A DNA stretch of 64,000 nt from Gp1-AA133 sp964641665 (GTDB taxonomy: Bacteria; Acidobacteriota; Terriglobia; Terriglobales; Acidobacteriaceae): contig CAZXKO010000064.1 in NCBI GenBank assembly GCA_964641665.1, positions 48,289-112,288 on the forward strand, written 5' to 3'. Below the pieces are notes generated by a model. The model saw only the letters and a list, made by a program, of their open reading frames with translations. It was not told where the DNA came from and searched no databases. Below are positions 16,880-24,455 of the stretch, piece by piece. How positions within the stretch are numbered: the stretch's first letter is position 1; every line of letters begins with the position of its first letter. Both the position numbers and the translations under genes were made by a program.

Positions 16880-16890
16880 ATACTGTATAC
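16880..16890 (-). promoter_or_regulatory. GntR-type operator-like box (copy 2)
   Basis: GTATACAGTAT on the minus strand, identical to 10429-10439, located 37-47 bases upstream of the GTG start of the 939-residue protein. Confidence 0.5.
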
Positions 16891-16942
16891 ATTTCTTGAA
16901 GATCCAAAGCAAAACAGGGACCACGGGACACTTCAAGCAGGC

Positions 16943-16981
16943 TCGACCCCAGCTTGGCGGTTTGACCAAGGCTGGGGTCGA
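16943..16981 (-). terminator. strong stem-loop after the EXORDIUM-like gene
   Basis: TCGACCCCAGC-TTGG (16943-16957) pairs with CCAA-G-GCTGGGGTCGA (16966-16981), about 15 pairs with one bulge and an eight-base loop. There is no U-tract, so it may be a Rho-assisted terminator or an mRNA-stabilising hairpin between the two genes. Confidence 0.55.
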
Positions 16982-17010
16982 AACGAGGCGACACTGCGAT
17001 GGAACCCCGG

Positions 17011-18048
17011 TTAGGGTCCAACCTGAACGCAGCCACCCACGTGGTTGTCATACTCCTGCTGCAGTTCGAAGGAGCCGACGGGCGGATGGCCGATGATGTA
17101 AAGCCCGATGAATTCGTACCAGGATTGGTTCGCCTTGCCCCCAGCCCAGGTGTTGGCACCGTAGTTCCACGCACACAGGTCGCCGATTTCCGCGCCCCCC
17201 GCTGAGTACCATGCGTTCAGCAGCGGATCGGTGATGGCCTCCGTCAGTTCGTGACTGGTGACGGATGCGGCCGCATCGGCTGCCGGGTCGCCATTCGGTG
17301 AGGGTGCCCCGTAGAGCTGGCAACGCGTGTCGGCGTACGGCTCGTTCCCGTAGATGACGGGCGTCGACCCGCTGTAGAAGTAACTATGGTAGGCGCAGTA
17401 GTCGGAGTAGGCGCAGCCGAATCCGGCACACGATCCCTCCCCGCTGGAGGTGTAGACGAAGAACATTTTGTTAAGCCCGCCGGTCCAACCCTTCAAGGTC
17501 ATCACCTTCTGCACTTCCGCCTGAATCTGGGCGTCGGTGAGGCAATTGCCCGGCGTTTCCCAACTGCTGCAGCCCGACGCCGGATAGGGTGAGGTATCGA
17601 CATAGGAGCCGCCGAAACTCCCCGCGTTCTGAATGTAGCTGGTGTAATAAGAAAATCCCACGCGTTGGGCCATGTAGTACTGAGTGTTGTTGTTGGCGAG
17701 TCCATGGCCGGGGTACAAACTCAGGAAAGCTGTCTGTACGCCTTCATAGGAAGGTGACACACCGGTCGCTGCGCCGGTCTGCAGCTTGGCGGGAGTCCAG
17801 AAGATGGCGTAGGTCGTGACCGACGTCATGACCGGCCCCCCGTTGTAGAGCAGTGCCGGTGTCGGGCTACCCGGCACCGGAGCGATGACCGCTCGCCGCT
17901 CTTCAGCGCGGGCGGGTGTTTGCATGATGTGCGCCATATGCTCGCCCGTGCTTACGGCGAACTCTGAATTTGCCTGGGCCCGGGCAGTGTTTGACAGAAG
18001 CGAACTGGCCGCGACCGCGATTGCGGAAATTCTCATGAACCCTTGCAT
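17011..18048 (-). CDS. EXORDIUM/phosphate-induced-protein-like secreted protein
   Basis: Exported protein of 345 residues starting at ATG 18048 with GGAG seven bases upstream. Signal peptide about 1-25 (ending NTARAQ). Diagnostic parts: LLYNGGPVMTSVTTYAIFW (about 67-85), then GGSYVDTSPYPASGC and near the C-terminus TSHELTEAITDPLLNAWY followed by GAEIGDLC. This arrangement matches the plant phosphate-induced-1/EXORDIUM family that also occurs in Acidobacteriota and actinomycetes. Function in bacteria is unknown; the HELTEAITDP segment recalls zincin-like peptidases but lacks the second His of HExxH. Upstream neighbour of the sugar locus, separated by the stem-loop at 16943. Confidence 0.82.
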   Translation of the reverse strand: MQGFMRISAIAVAASSLLSNTARAQANSEFAVSTGEHMAHIMQTPARAEERRAVIAPVPGSPTPALLYNGGPVMTSVTTYAIFWTPAKLQTGAATGVSPSYEGVQTAFLSLYPGHGLANNNTQYYMAQRVGFSYYTSYIQNAGSFGGSYVDTSPYPASGCSSWETPGNCLTDAQIQAEVQKVMTLKGWTGGLNKMFFVYTSSGEGSCAGFGCAYSDYCAYHSYFYSGSTPVIYGNEPYADTRCQLYGAPSPNGDPAADAAASVTSHELTEAITDPLLNAWYSAGGAEIGDLCAWNYGANTWAGGKANQSWYEFIGLYIIGHPPVGSFELQQEYDNHVGGCVQVGP

Positions 18049-18354
18049 AACGACTCCTTCATGTGACGTCGCGGCGGTTTGAATTTAAGCGGACTGGGCT
18101 GACTTCTTGAATCAGTTTTCTCCGGCTCACTGCCACGAAGCGAAAAGGTCTTGTTGCGACCTTTCGTGACGTAGGAAATGCAAGGAGCGGGCCAAACAAA
18201 AAGAGCCGTTTCGGGCGGCATCGCGATGACTCGACATGTTCATGATGGAGCGGCAGTTGTGGCGCAAGGGGAAAGCTTTGGCGGAATGAAAGATCGCGAG
18301 TGCTAAGTGCGGTCGAAGCCTATCTGTTTGCTTAGCTCATTAACCTGATGGCGG
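18049..18354. other. upstream region of the EXORDIUM-like gene, no gene seen
   Basis: About 300 bases with no protein-like frame. It holds the ribosome site of the minus-strand gene and presumably its promoter, which I could not assign. Confidence 0.5.
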
Positions 18355-18453
18355 ATGATTCGGGGCGCAAAGGCAAAGGTTGCAGTCGCTGCTGCGGTGA
18401 TCGTCGGAGCGGTCGTGAGCCTGGTTATGCTGTTCGGTGGGTTGAAGGGCTGA
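18355..18453 (+). CDS. possible 32-residue single-membrane-span peptide
   Basis: ATG at 18355 opens MIRGAKAKVAVAAAVIVG followed by AVVSLVMLFGGLKG and TGA: a basic start and one hydrophobic helix of about 20 residues. No good ribosome site is seen. It ends 29 bases before the second tRNA fragment and may be a remnant of a larger gene. Confidence 0.25.
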   Translation: MIRGAKAKVAVAAAVIVGAVVSLVMLFGGLKG

Positions 18454-18482
18454 GATCGTTTCTGCTACGGAAGGGATTGACA

Positions 18483-18528
18483 GCTACGAACCAGAAGGTC
18501 GGGAATTCGAATCTCTCAGGGCGCACCA
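18483..18528 (+). other. second 3' fragment of tRNA-Arg(ACG), attachment-site-like
   Basis: Same 46 bases as 6675-6720 with one difference in the T stem (GGGAA instead of GGGAG, which weakens the stem). The upstream bases GACA do not form the 5' part of a tRNA. Orientation is the same as copy 1. Confidence 0.72.
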
Positions 18529-18702
18529 TTCTCTTGCTTCTCGCCATCAGCCACGGTTACGGCAAGAACCCTAAGACCGAATTGATTCCGACTGTCCCCT
18601 TAACTCGGGCCCTGGGAAGTGAGGAATCGGGAGGAACACCGATGAGGAGTCGCATCTTAGCGCCGACGTTGCGGGCAGTTTCGAAGAGGACCACACGCGA
18701 AG

Positions 18703-19364
18703 ATGAACGACCGACTCCGGCTATTTAAGAGCACTATCCTCGTCGCTGAGCGCGATCTTTTTCCTTTTAACATCCGGCTACTTCTTTCTGGCCTACGTTC
18801 CATACACGAATTTCTTTCTGATCAAGGCTCCGCCCTATCCCCGGCTGAGTTGGTTTGCGCAGCATCATTCCCTGCTTTACCTGGCAGCCTTGGGGGCAAA
18901 CTTCGTCGAGTTTTCAGACTGCCACCACCAGACCATGTTGCGGATCGCGTTGACGCTGCAGACCCTGATGTGGATCTAGCTCACCTTCGTGGATGGCTTA
19001 CAAGCGACAGTTAGCGATTGGAAGACGTATGCGTGGAGCGTGGCAGTCCTGAGACCCCTTGTGATCTCGCATGCTGCTCGGCTGAGGAGAAGAGCTGGAC
19101 GGCTATCGGCGACAAGATGTGTTCTTCGTCTCCGACGCGCGAGCCGCATATGGCCTGTTGCTCGACAACGCGCGCTACATGTACGTGACCTACGACTCGC
19201 CGCAGCGCAGCTATTTTTACGATCTATCCGTAGACCCGGACGGGCAGCACGATATTGTGTCTCCGGAAATTGCACAGCGAGAGAACAACCAGATTGTCGA
19301 CTATCTGTTTGCGATCGGGAAGTTCTACGACTACATCCCCACGGGAGGCCGCGACGGCCTGTAA
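18703..19364 (+). pseudogene. decayed membrane sulfatase/phosphoglycerol-transferase-like gene
   Basis: An N-terminal frame (MNDRLRLFKS) is followed one base out of register by a clear membrane stretch LSAIFFLLTSGYFFLAYVPY, a periplasmic loop and a second hydrophobic part ending LRIALTLQTLMWI and a TAG. After about 100 bases a separate frame (19119-19364) gives SDARAAYGLLLDNARYMYV, then SYFYDLSVDPDGQHDIV, typical of the C-terminal end of sulfatase-superfamily enzymes. The middle catalytic part is missing. Thus the gene carries a frameshift and a large internal deletion. The family call is tentative, resting mainly on the C-terminal pattern. Confidence 0.55.
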
Positions 19365-19373
19365 CGCAGGCGT

Positions 19374-19600
19374 TACGGTACCCAGTCTTTCCGCGCAAAG
19401 GCGCCGACACTCCGCAGCAGGTCGACAATCTTCGGTGCGGCGTTGTGCTGGTAGTCGGTCGTCAACAGGCCATAGGTTTCTAGCGCCTCGTACTTCCGCT
19501 CTTTCCCAGCTGGATTGAGTGCCGTCCAGCGGCCACCAACTCCAGCCCCAGATATTCTTTCTCCAGCTCGCCCCAGCAAACCTGTAAAGCCGCTGGGGTG
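19374..19600 (-). pseudogene. 3' remnant of a GH5 endoglucanase paralogue
   Basis: Minus-strand frames give WRKNIWGWSWWPLDGTQSS and, one base shifted, RKYEALETYGLLTTDYQH, then APKIVDLLR. These match the last 60 residues of the intact GH5 enzyme at 23139-24296 (KNLGWSYWPLNGTQSS, RKYDALETYGLLTTDYQH). The catalytic domain is absent and the frame is broken, so it is a relic. DNA identity over about 180 bases is roughly three quarters by eye, so it is an old paralogue and not a recent copy. Confidence 0.75.
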
Positions 19601-20373
19601 GGTCAACTGCCGCCTTGACGCGCCTAGCACGCGTGCAATGACCAAATAGGAATATCTTTACGGCCGCCCGCGAGCACTGCTCAAGTGATGGTTTAAACCC
19701 CGCCATGCCTGAAGGACTACTTTCAACTACCTATCATTCAGGGAACGCTTGAACCCGCCCACTCCCAACGTGCCTCACCCCTGCATATTGTGATCCTCGA
19801 TGACCACAATATGTAGATGCGCTCACATTGGCGCTAGTAACCACTAAGTTAACAACCTGTCGCTAGTGGCTTATGAGTAAACACAAGATGTAGTTTGAAC
19901 GGCCGGCGCCCCCTTTAAGGGACCGCGTCTATCTGATGATAATGCATATCTTAGTAACGTTAAACAATGGAGTCTCAGGTGCCTCCACTTACTTTAACAA
20001 CTAGGGAAGGAGCGTTACATCGAGCTCCGCCGCGCACCGGCCGTCGGCCTCCCGAACGGCACGGCGACTAACCTCAACCTTTAGTTGAAGTATTTAGTCG
20101 GGTTGGCCCGGCTGGAGCTCGATCTTGCAGGGATAAGTCCGTTAAGCCCCTGTGCGGAGCAACGGTAGGGGCCGGGAAACTGTTAGCGGAGTATCCTCGG
20201 TCCGGTCCGACTACCCAAAACCAGCTCACCTCAAACGACCGAGGACAGAGGCGATTGCAATCGTATCAACCGAACCGCCATTCAGACGAATATGCCGCGG
20301 AGCCGGTACTCACTCCCGCCTCTCGTCATTCATTAACATGTTCACCGCGTCCCACGAATCAGGAACGCGCGTT
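19601..20373. other. long non-coding stretch before the partition module
   Basis: I see no protein-like frame in these 770 bases. The only clear structure is a perfect 9-base inverted repeat, CATATTGTG (19784-19792) and CACAATATG (19805-19813), with a 12-base loop and no U-tract. It may be decayed plasmid or element backbone. Confidence 0.5.
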
Positions 20374-20485
20374 AAAGCATCCGCATCCTAGCGCGTTAGG
20401 ACGCGCAGCAGAATTGGTGCAGCCGCTAGCACGTCTGCCCGTATGTCTGACAGCGTGTCTGTCCGACAGTCCGTCAGACAGCGTG
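20374..20485. repeat. palindromes and iteron-like repeats upstream of parA
   Basis: AACGCGCGTT at 20374-20383 and the hairpin GCGCGT-tagg-ACGCGC at 20391-20406 are followed by GTCTGACAGCGTG at 20445 and GTCAGACAGCGTG at 20473, 28 bases apart, with TCTGTCCGACAG between them. Repeats of this form upstream of a parA gene are commonly centromere (parS/parC) or autoregulatory sites. Confidence 0.6.
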
Positions 20486-20626
20486 TAATACACTCTGTCC
20501 CTCTTGTATCATAGAGGTGCAATCGTACGATCTAGCGAATGCGCGCAATCAGCGCTTAGACTTCGTCTCTCCTCCGAACCATACTAGTTATTCCACTCGC
20601 ACGCCGGGAGAAGTAGGCTGCGAGGC

Positions 20627-21376
20627 ATGGCGACGATCATAGCGGTTGCTAACAAAAAGGGTGGGAGCGGAAAAACCACTACTACTACCAATCTGGCGGG
20701 TGCATTCGTGGCTAGAGGGTATCGTACGTTGATCGTCGATGCCGACGGTAGCCAGGCGAGTGCTTTCTCGTGGCGTAGGACTGGAGAAGGTGCCGGCTGT
20801 TCGTACGAAGTCCTGGGCCTGCAGTCTACAAATGTAAGAAGCTTTCTGAAAGCCGCGTTGGCGGTCGAGCCCTATGATGTAGTACTCATCGACTGCCCGC
20901 CGCGAGACCCCGGCGAACGCGACGGCGAAGTGCTTCGCAATGCGGTGTTGGTAGCGAACGCCGTTTTGATACCGGTGATGCCCTCTGGGCATGACTTGCG
21001 AGCGCTCGTCGGGTTCCTACAGTGGCTTCTGGCTATTCGCGAAACCACCAAACCAGATCTCGATCTTTTGGCGTTCATCAACAATCGCGACGTCCGAACC
21101 AACTCGGCCAAGCGCGCCCGGACGCAACTGGTGCTGAGCCTCGCCGGCTTGCCGATCCGGGTTTTGGAGAGCGAGATTGTGCATCGCGAGGACATCCGTC
21201 GCACCGGCGATGCGGGGCTGACGGTCTTTGAGTTGGCGCGGGAGAGCAAAGGGGCAGGCGAGTACATATCTCTGAGGGAGGAAATTCTGAAATGGCTAGC
21301 AGCAACAAGCGAGAGGGCAGCGGCGGTATTGACTTCGGAGCAGACTTCAGCGGACTCCGTGAACGTCCAATTCTGA
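20627..21376 (+). CDS. parA: ParA-family partition ATPase
   Basis: ATPase of 249 residues that would move or segregate plasmid or element DNA by ATP-driven gradients on the nucleoid. The deviant Walker A box KKGGSGKTTTT is at residues 10-20 with the signature lysine before GG; the switch region reads DADGSQASAFSWR in place of the usual DxDPQ, and the Walker B/IDCPPRD segment is near 86-93. The small size without an N-terminal HTH places it with type Ib plasmid ParA proteins. Ribosome site is weak (GGGAG 20 bases upstream). Its end overlaps the next gene by 85 bases. Repeats at 20445-20485 lie about 140 bases upstream. Confidence 0.9.
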   Translation: MATIIAVANKKGGSGKTTTTTNLAGAFVARGYRTLIVDADGSQASAFSWRRTGEGAGCSYEVLGLQSTNVRSFLKAALAVEPYDVVLIDCPPRDPGERDGEVLRNAVLVANAVLIPVMPSGHDLRALVGFLQWLLAIRETTKPDLDLLAFINNRDVRTNSAKRARTQLVLSLAGLPIRVLESEIVHREDIRRTGDAGLTVFELARESKGAGEYISLREEILKWLAATSERAAAVLTSEQTSADSVNVQF

Positions 21377-21708
21377 AAGGTGCGGATCTCGATATGCCCA
21401 CGTCGATTGAGGCTGCTCTACCCGTTGAGGAGCCGCACCCGGTTGGCCAAGTCGAAGCCCGGGAAGCGGCAGCTCCCGAAAGCATTGCTGAGCTGGACCC
21501 CGATCCCTTGACCAGGCTCGTGACTGCGGCCGAAAAGGAGCGGGGACTGCCCTACACGTTCCGCATCCCGATTAGCATGGACCGGGAATTCCGTTCCCTG
21601 GCTAAAGAATTTGATTTAGATCTCTCCGATATCGCTAGGTCCGGACTGGAGATGGCTCTCAATAAGTTGCGCCAAATGTCTCGGACGAAGAAAAGAAGAC
21701 TGCAGTAG
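21292..21708 (+). CDS. ribbon-helix-helix centromere-binding partner of ParA
   Basis: Protein of 138 residues, probably the ParB/ParG-like adaptor that binds the upstream repeats and stimulates ParA. The first 80 residues are acidic and proline-rich, likely disordered. The C-terminal 45 residues have a ribbon-helix-helix look: strand PYTFRIPISMDREFR, helix LAKEFDLD, helix DIARSGLEMALNKLR, then a basic tail. GGGAGG lies 11 bases upstream of the ATG at 21292. The 85-base overlap with parA in another frame is longer than the usual few-base coupling. No replication gene is present nearby. Confidence 0.65.
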   Translation: MASSNKREGSGGIDFGADFSGLRERPILKGADLDMPTSIEAALPVEEPHPVGQVEAREAAAPESIAELDPDPLTRLVTAAEKERGLPYTFRIPISMDREFRSLAKEFDLDLSDIARSGLEMALNKLRQMSRTKKRRLQ

Positions 21709-21939
21709 AAGCGGAAGGGATTCGTGTCTTGGAGAATTCCAGAGGTTCGCTTGGGCGAAGTAGCCAGCTCTGATTTCTGCGTTCTTCAGACAAAGGTTTA
21801 CGATGTTGCGTCCAAGCGATTGATCGCGTGAACTGTTAGCTCCGTGCGGCGACCCTTCCAAGGTTGCCGCAGAGCGGTCGGTGGCTTCCGAGACTGCTTC
21901 TAATGTACTATTGATCTCTGCATAAATAATGCAATAATA

Positions 21940-21960
21940 GGTGTTCAGGAGCCGAACACC
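21940..21960 (+). repeat. hairpin at the transposase start
   Basis: GGTGTTC (21940-21946) and GAACACC (21954-21960) form a perfect 7-pair stem ending two bases before the ATG at 21962. It could hide the start or bind transposase. Confidence 0.5.
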
Positions 21961-21961
21961 T

Positions 21962-22989
21962 ATGCCCAGACTGAAGGGAAGCGCCGACCTGCTCGAAGAT
22001 CGACGCAAGCGAGCCTTGGCATTGCTGGATTCTGGTTACTCTCTCAACGAAGTGGGACGGCGTATCGGTTGCAATGCAAGTTCTGTGATGCGCTGGCGTG
22101 ATGCTAGACGAAGGCGTGGAGCCGAGGGGTTGCGGGTGCGCTCCTCCCCAGGTCGACCTTTGAAGTTGGATCGGAGGCACCGACGGCGTTTGGTGCAGCT
22201 CCTGCTGCAAGGTCCCATGATGCATGGGTACCGGACGAACCTCTGGACTACCGCTCGCATTGCGGAATTGATTGGCCACGAGTTCGGAGTTCAGTACCAT
22301 CGGGATCATGTCGGACGCTTAATGCACAGTCTGAGCTGGAGCCCACAGAAACCCGAACGACGCGCTCTGGAAAGAAACGACGAGGCCATCGAGCGCTGGA
22401 AACAGAAGCACTGGCCAGGGATAAAAAAAACGCTACGCGGTTGGGTGCCCACCTAGTCTTTGCCGATGAGTCGGGCTTTCTATTGATCCCGCACGTAGCC
22501 AGGACGTGGTCCCCGCAAGGGTGTACTCCGGTTCACTATCATCGCCAGGGGCGCCGAGACAAGGTCTCGGTCATTTCCGGAATCTCCGTAAGTCCCCGAC
22601 GACAGCGCCTGGGCCTGTACTACCAACTTTACTTCGACAATATCGGGCAGGAGGAAGTTTGCATGTTTCTCCGCCAGTTGTTGCGCCATCTGCGCGGCCC
22701 GATAATTGTCCTCCTGGACAACTCTTCCACCCACCAGGGGCACCCTCTGGGCGAACTTCTGCAACGCCATCCCCGACTCCACATCGAGCATTTTCCCTCC
22801 TATGCTCCGGAGCTGAACCCGGATGAAGGAGTTTGGTCTCTAGCCAAACGCGCCCTCGCCAACAGTTGTCCCAATGATCTGGAGGAGTTGGTCGAGGACG
22901 TCATCCATTCGATTAATGGGATTTGTAACTCAGGTCACAAACTGCGCGGATGCATCGTGCAGTCCGAATTGCCTTCTTTTTTGCGCTAA
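21962..22989 (+). CDS. IS630-family transposase, made by -1 frameshift
   Basis: DDE transposase in two overlapping frames. The first (21962-22456) carries two helix-turn-helix parts (SLNEVGRRIGCNASSVMRW and a second near RIAELIGHEFGVQ). The second holds the catalytic acids: HLVFADESGF, IIVLLDNSSTH and APELNPDEGVW. An A8 run followed by C at 22423-22431 lies in the overlap; slipping one base back there joins the frames into one protein of about 341 residues (reading IKKNATRLGAHLVFADES). This is the usual expression mode of many IS630 members. The ATG at 21962 is preferred to the GTG at 21941, which lies inside the hairpin. The element looks intact and possibly active. Confidence 0.88.
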
Positions 22990-23138
22990 TCTATTGCATT
23001 CTTTATGCATAGATCAATAGGTCTCAAGGCGCAAGATTCTTTTACTTCAACTTCTGCTTCAAGCTAAACGACTCCTTGAGCACTCCATCAGGCGGATTCA
23101 GCGGTCCGAATGCCCGCGGCGGGCTGCGCTCCCTGCGA

Positions 23139-24296
23139 TTATCTGACGGCAGTTTTCGGCGCGGAAGCACTTACCCTCCGCAGCAATTCGACGATCTTTG
23201 GCGCGGCGATGTGTTGGTAGTCGGTCGTCAACAGGCCATAGGTTTCGAGCGCGTCGTATTTCCGACCTTCCCCGCTCGATTGCGTGCCGTTCAGCGGCCA
23301 GTAGCTCCAGCCCAGATTTTTTTCCTTGAGATAGCGAACAAACCAGCGCAGCCACTGGCTGTTGTCGCCGCAGTCGAGCGTCTGGCAGGAGCCGAATTCA
23401 CCGACCCACAGCGGGACCGCGGGTTCGGTCTGCAAGAGATATCCGGCCCGCGCATCGTAGGCTTGGCGAAGTTCTTCGTAACTCCGGAAGCGGTGCTCGG
23501 CCGATGCGTAGGCATGCGGCGAATAGACCACGCGATCGGAGACTTTGAGCACCACCGGCAACTTGCCGAAGCCCGTGAAGTCGGTGGAGTATTGCGGGCC
23601 CTCCACCATGATGAGCAACTTGGAGTTGACGGCGAGAATCGCGTTGCCGCAGCGTTCCGCCGCGGCGTGCCAGTCGAGCTTCGGGTCCGACCCGCCCCAT
23701 TGTGCTCCGCTGCGAAGTTCGTTGCGCAAGTCCGCTCCGACCACCCAGGATTGATGTTGGTAGCGACGCACGATGGTCTGCCAGTCGGCCAGCCACTTGG
23801 CTTCGGGATATTCGCCGTTGTACCAGAGACCGTTGCCGTCGGTCTCGCTGCAACACCAGTCGGCGCGGCTGACGTGGTTGTCGAGAATGACCATGATGTG
23901 GGCGCGGGCAAGCGCGGCGATTACGGCATCCATGATGTCGAGGGCGCGCTTGCCGCGCAGCTGCGGATTGGCTTTCACGGCGTAGTCGGCGATCCGTGGA
24001 TTGTGCTCGAGGGTCTCGTTGGCCCAGGGCAGCCGCACAGAGTTGACGCCGATCGCTTCGATCTGGCGGATGATCGTATCGAGCGGCGCGTGATCAAGAC
24101 CGCCGGCAACGAACTCCTTCTGATCGAAACCGTACCAGTTGACCGAGGTCAGGCGCACGGTGTGGCCGTCCGCGTCGACGATCTGGTGTCCGCTGGTGTG
24201 GAGCGGCGGCGCAATTCCCTGCTGCGCGAATGTGGCGCACGCCGCGGCGTGCAGCACAGCACCGACTAGAAGCCGGGCACCGGTTTTGATCATCAT
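23139..24296 (-). CDS. secreted GH5-family endoglucanase (cellulase)
   Basis: Glycoside hydrolase family 5 enzyme of 385 residues, predicted to cut beta-1,4-glucan or mannan outside the cytoplasm. Start at ATG 24296 (MMIKTGARLLVG) gives a signal peptide ending TFAQQ and has AAGG upstream; a longer frame to 24398 adds non-family residues. Signatures in order: VNWYGFDQKE near the start of the barrel, GVNSVRLPWANE, HIMVILDNHVSRADWC, the acid/base Glu in VGADLRNELRSG, YSPHAYA, and the nucleophile Glu in LWVGEFGS, then GWSYWPLNG. It stands alone among mobile elements; a decayed paralogue lies at 19374. Confidence 0.92.
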   Translation of the reverse strand: MMIKTGARLLVGAVLHAAACATFAQQGIAPPLHTSGHQIVDADGHTVRLTSVNWYGFDQKEFVAGGLDHAPLDTIIRQIEAIGVNSVRLPWANETLEHNPRIADYAVKANPQLRGKRALDIMDAVIAALARAHIMVILDNHVSRADWCCSETDGNGLWYNGEYPEAKWLADWQTIVRRYQHQSWVVGADLRNELRSGAQWGGSDPKLDWHAAAERCGNAILAVNSKLLIMVEGPQYSTDFTGFGKLPVVLKVSDRVVYSPHAYASAEHRFRSYEELRQAYDARAGYLLQTEPAVPLWVGEFGSCQTLDCGDNSQWLRWFVRYLKEKNLGWSYWPLNGTQSSGEGRKYDALETYGLLTTDYQHIAAPKIVELLRRVSASAPKTAVR

Positions 24297-24455
24297 CAGC
24301 CTTCGCCAGATGAGAGTTTTCGTACTGCGCGTACCGCCCGGGCAAGAAAAATCGGCGTGAAGATTGGGCAACCACCGCATGGTAGCTCCAATCTCCACGC
24401 CGTGCTGCTATCTATCGTTCAGTTCGTCCCGGCGCTTCTATACCTTGCCTTCGTG

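Larger units (their letters stand above)
21911..23017 (+). mobile_element. complete IS630-family insertion sequence (1,107 bp)
   Basis: Terminal inverted repeats of 26 bases begin TTGATCT at 21911 and end AGATCAA at 23017; they match at 24 of 26 positions. TA dinucleotides flank both ends (21909-21910 and 23018-23019), the target duplication of the IS630/Tc1 group. The element holds a transposase in two frames. Confidence 0.9.

Noticed and set aside
20445..20485. CRISPR-like repeats
   Set aside because: Only two 13-base near-repeats with a single 15-base spacer and no cas genes; iteron or partition sites explain them better.
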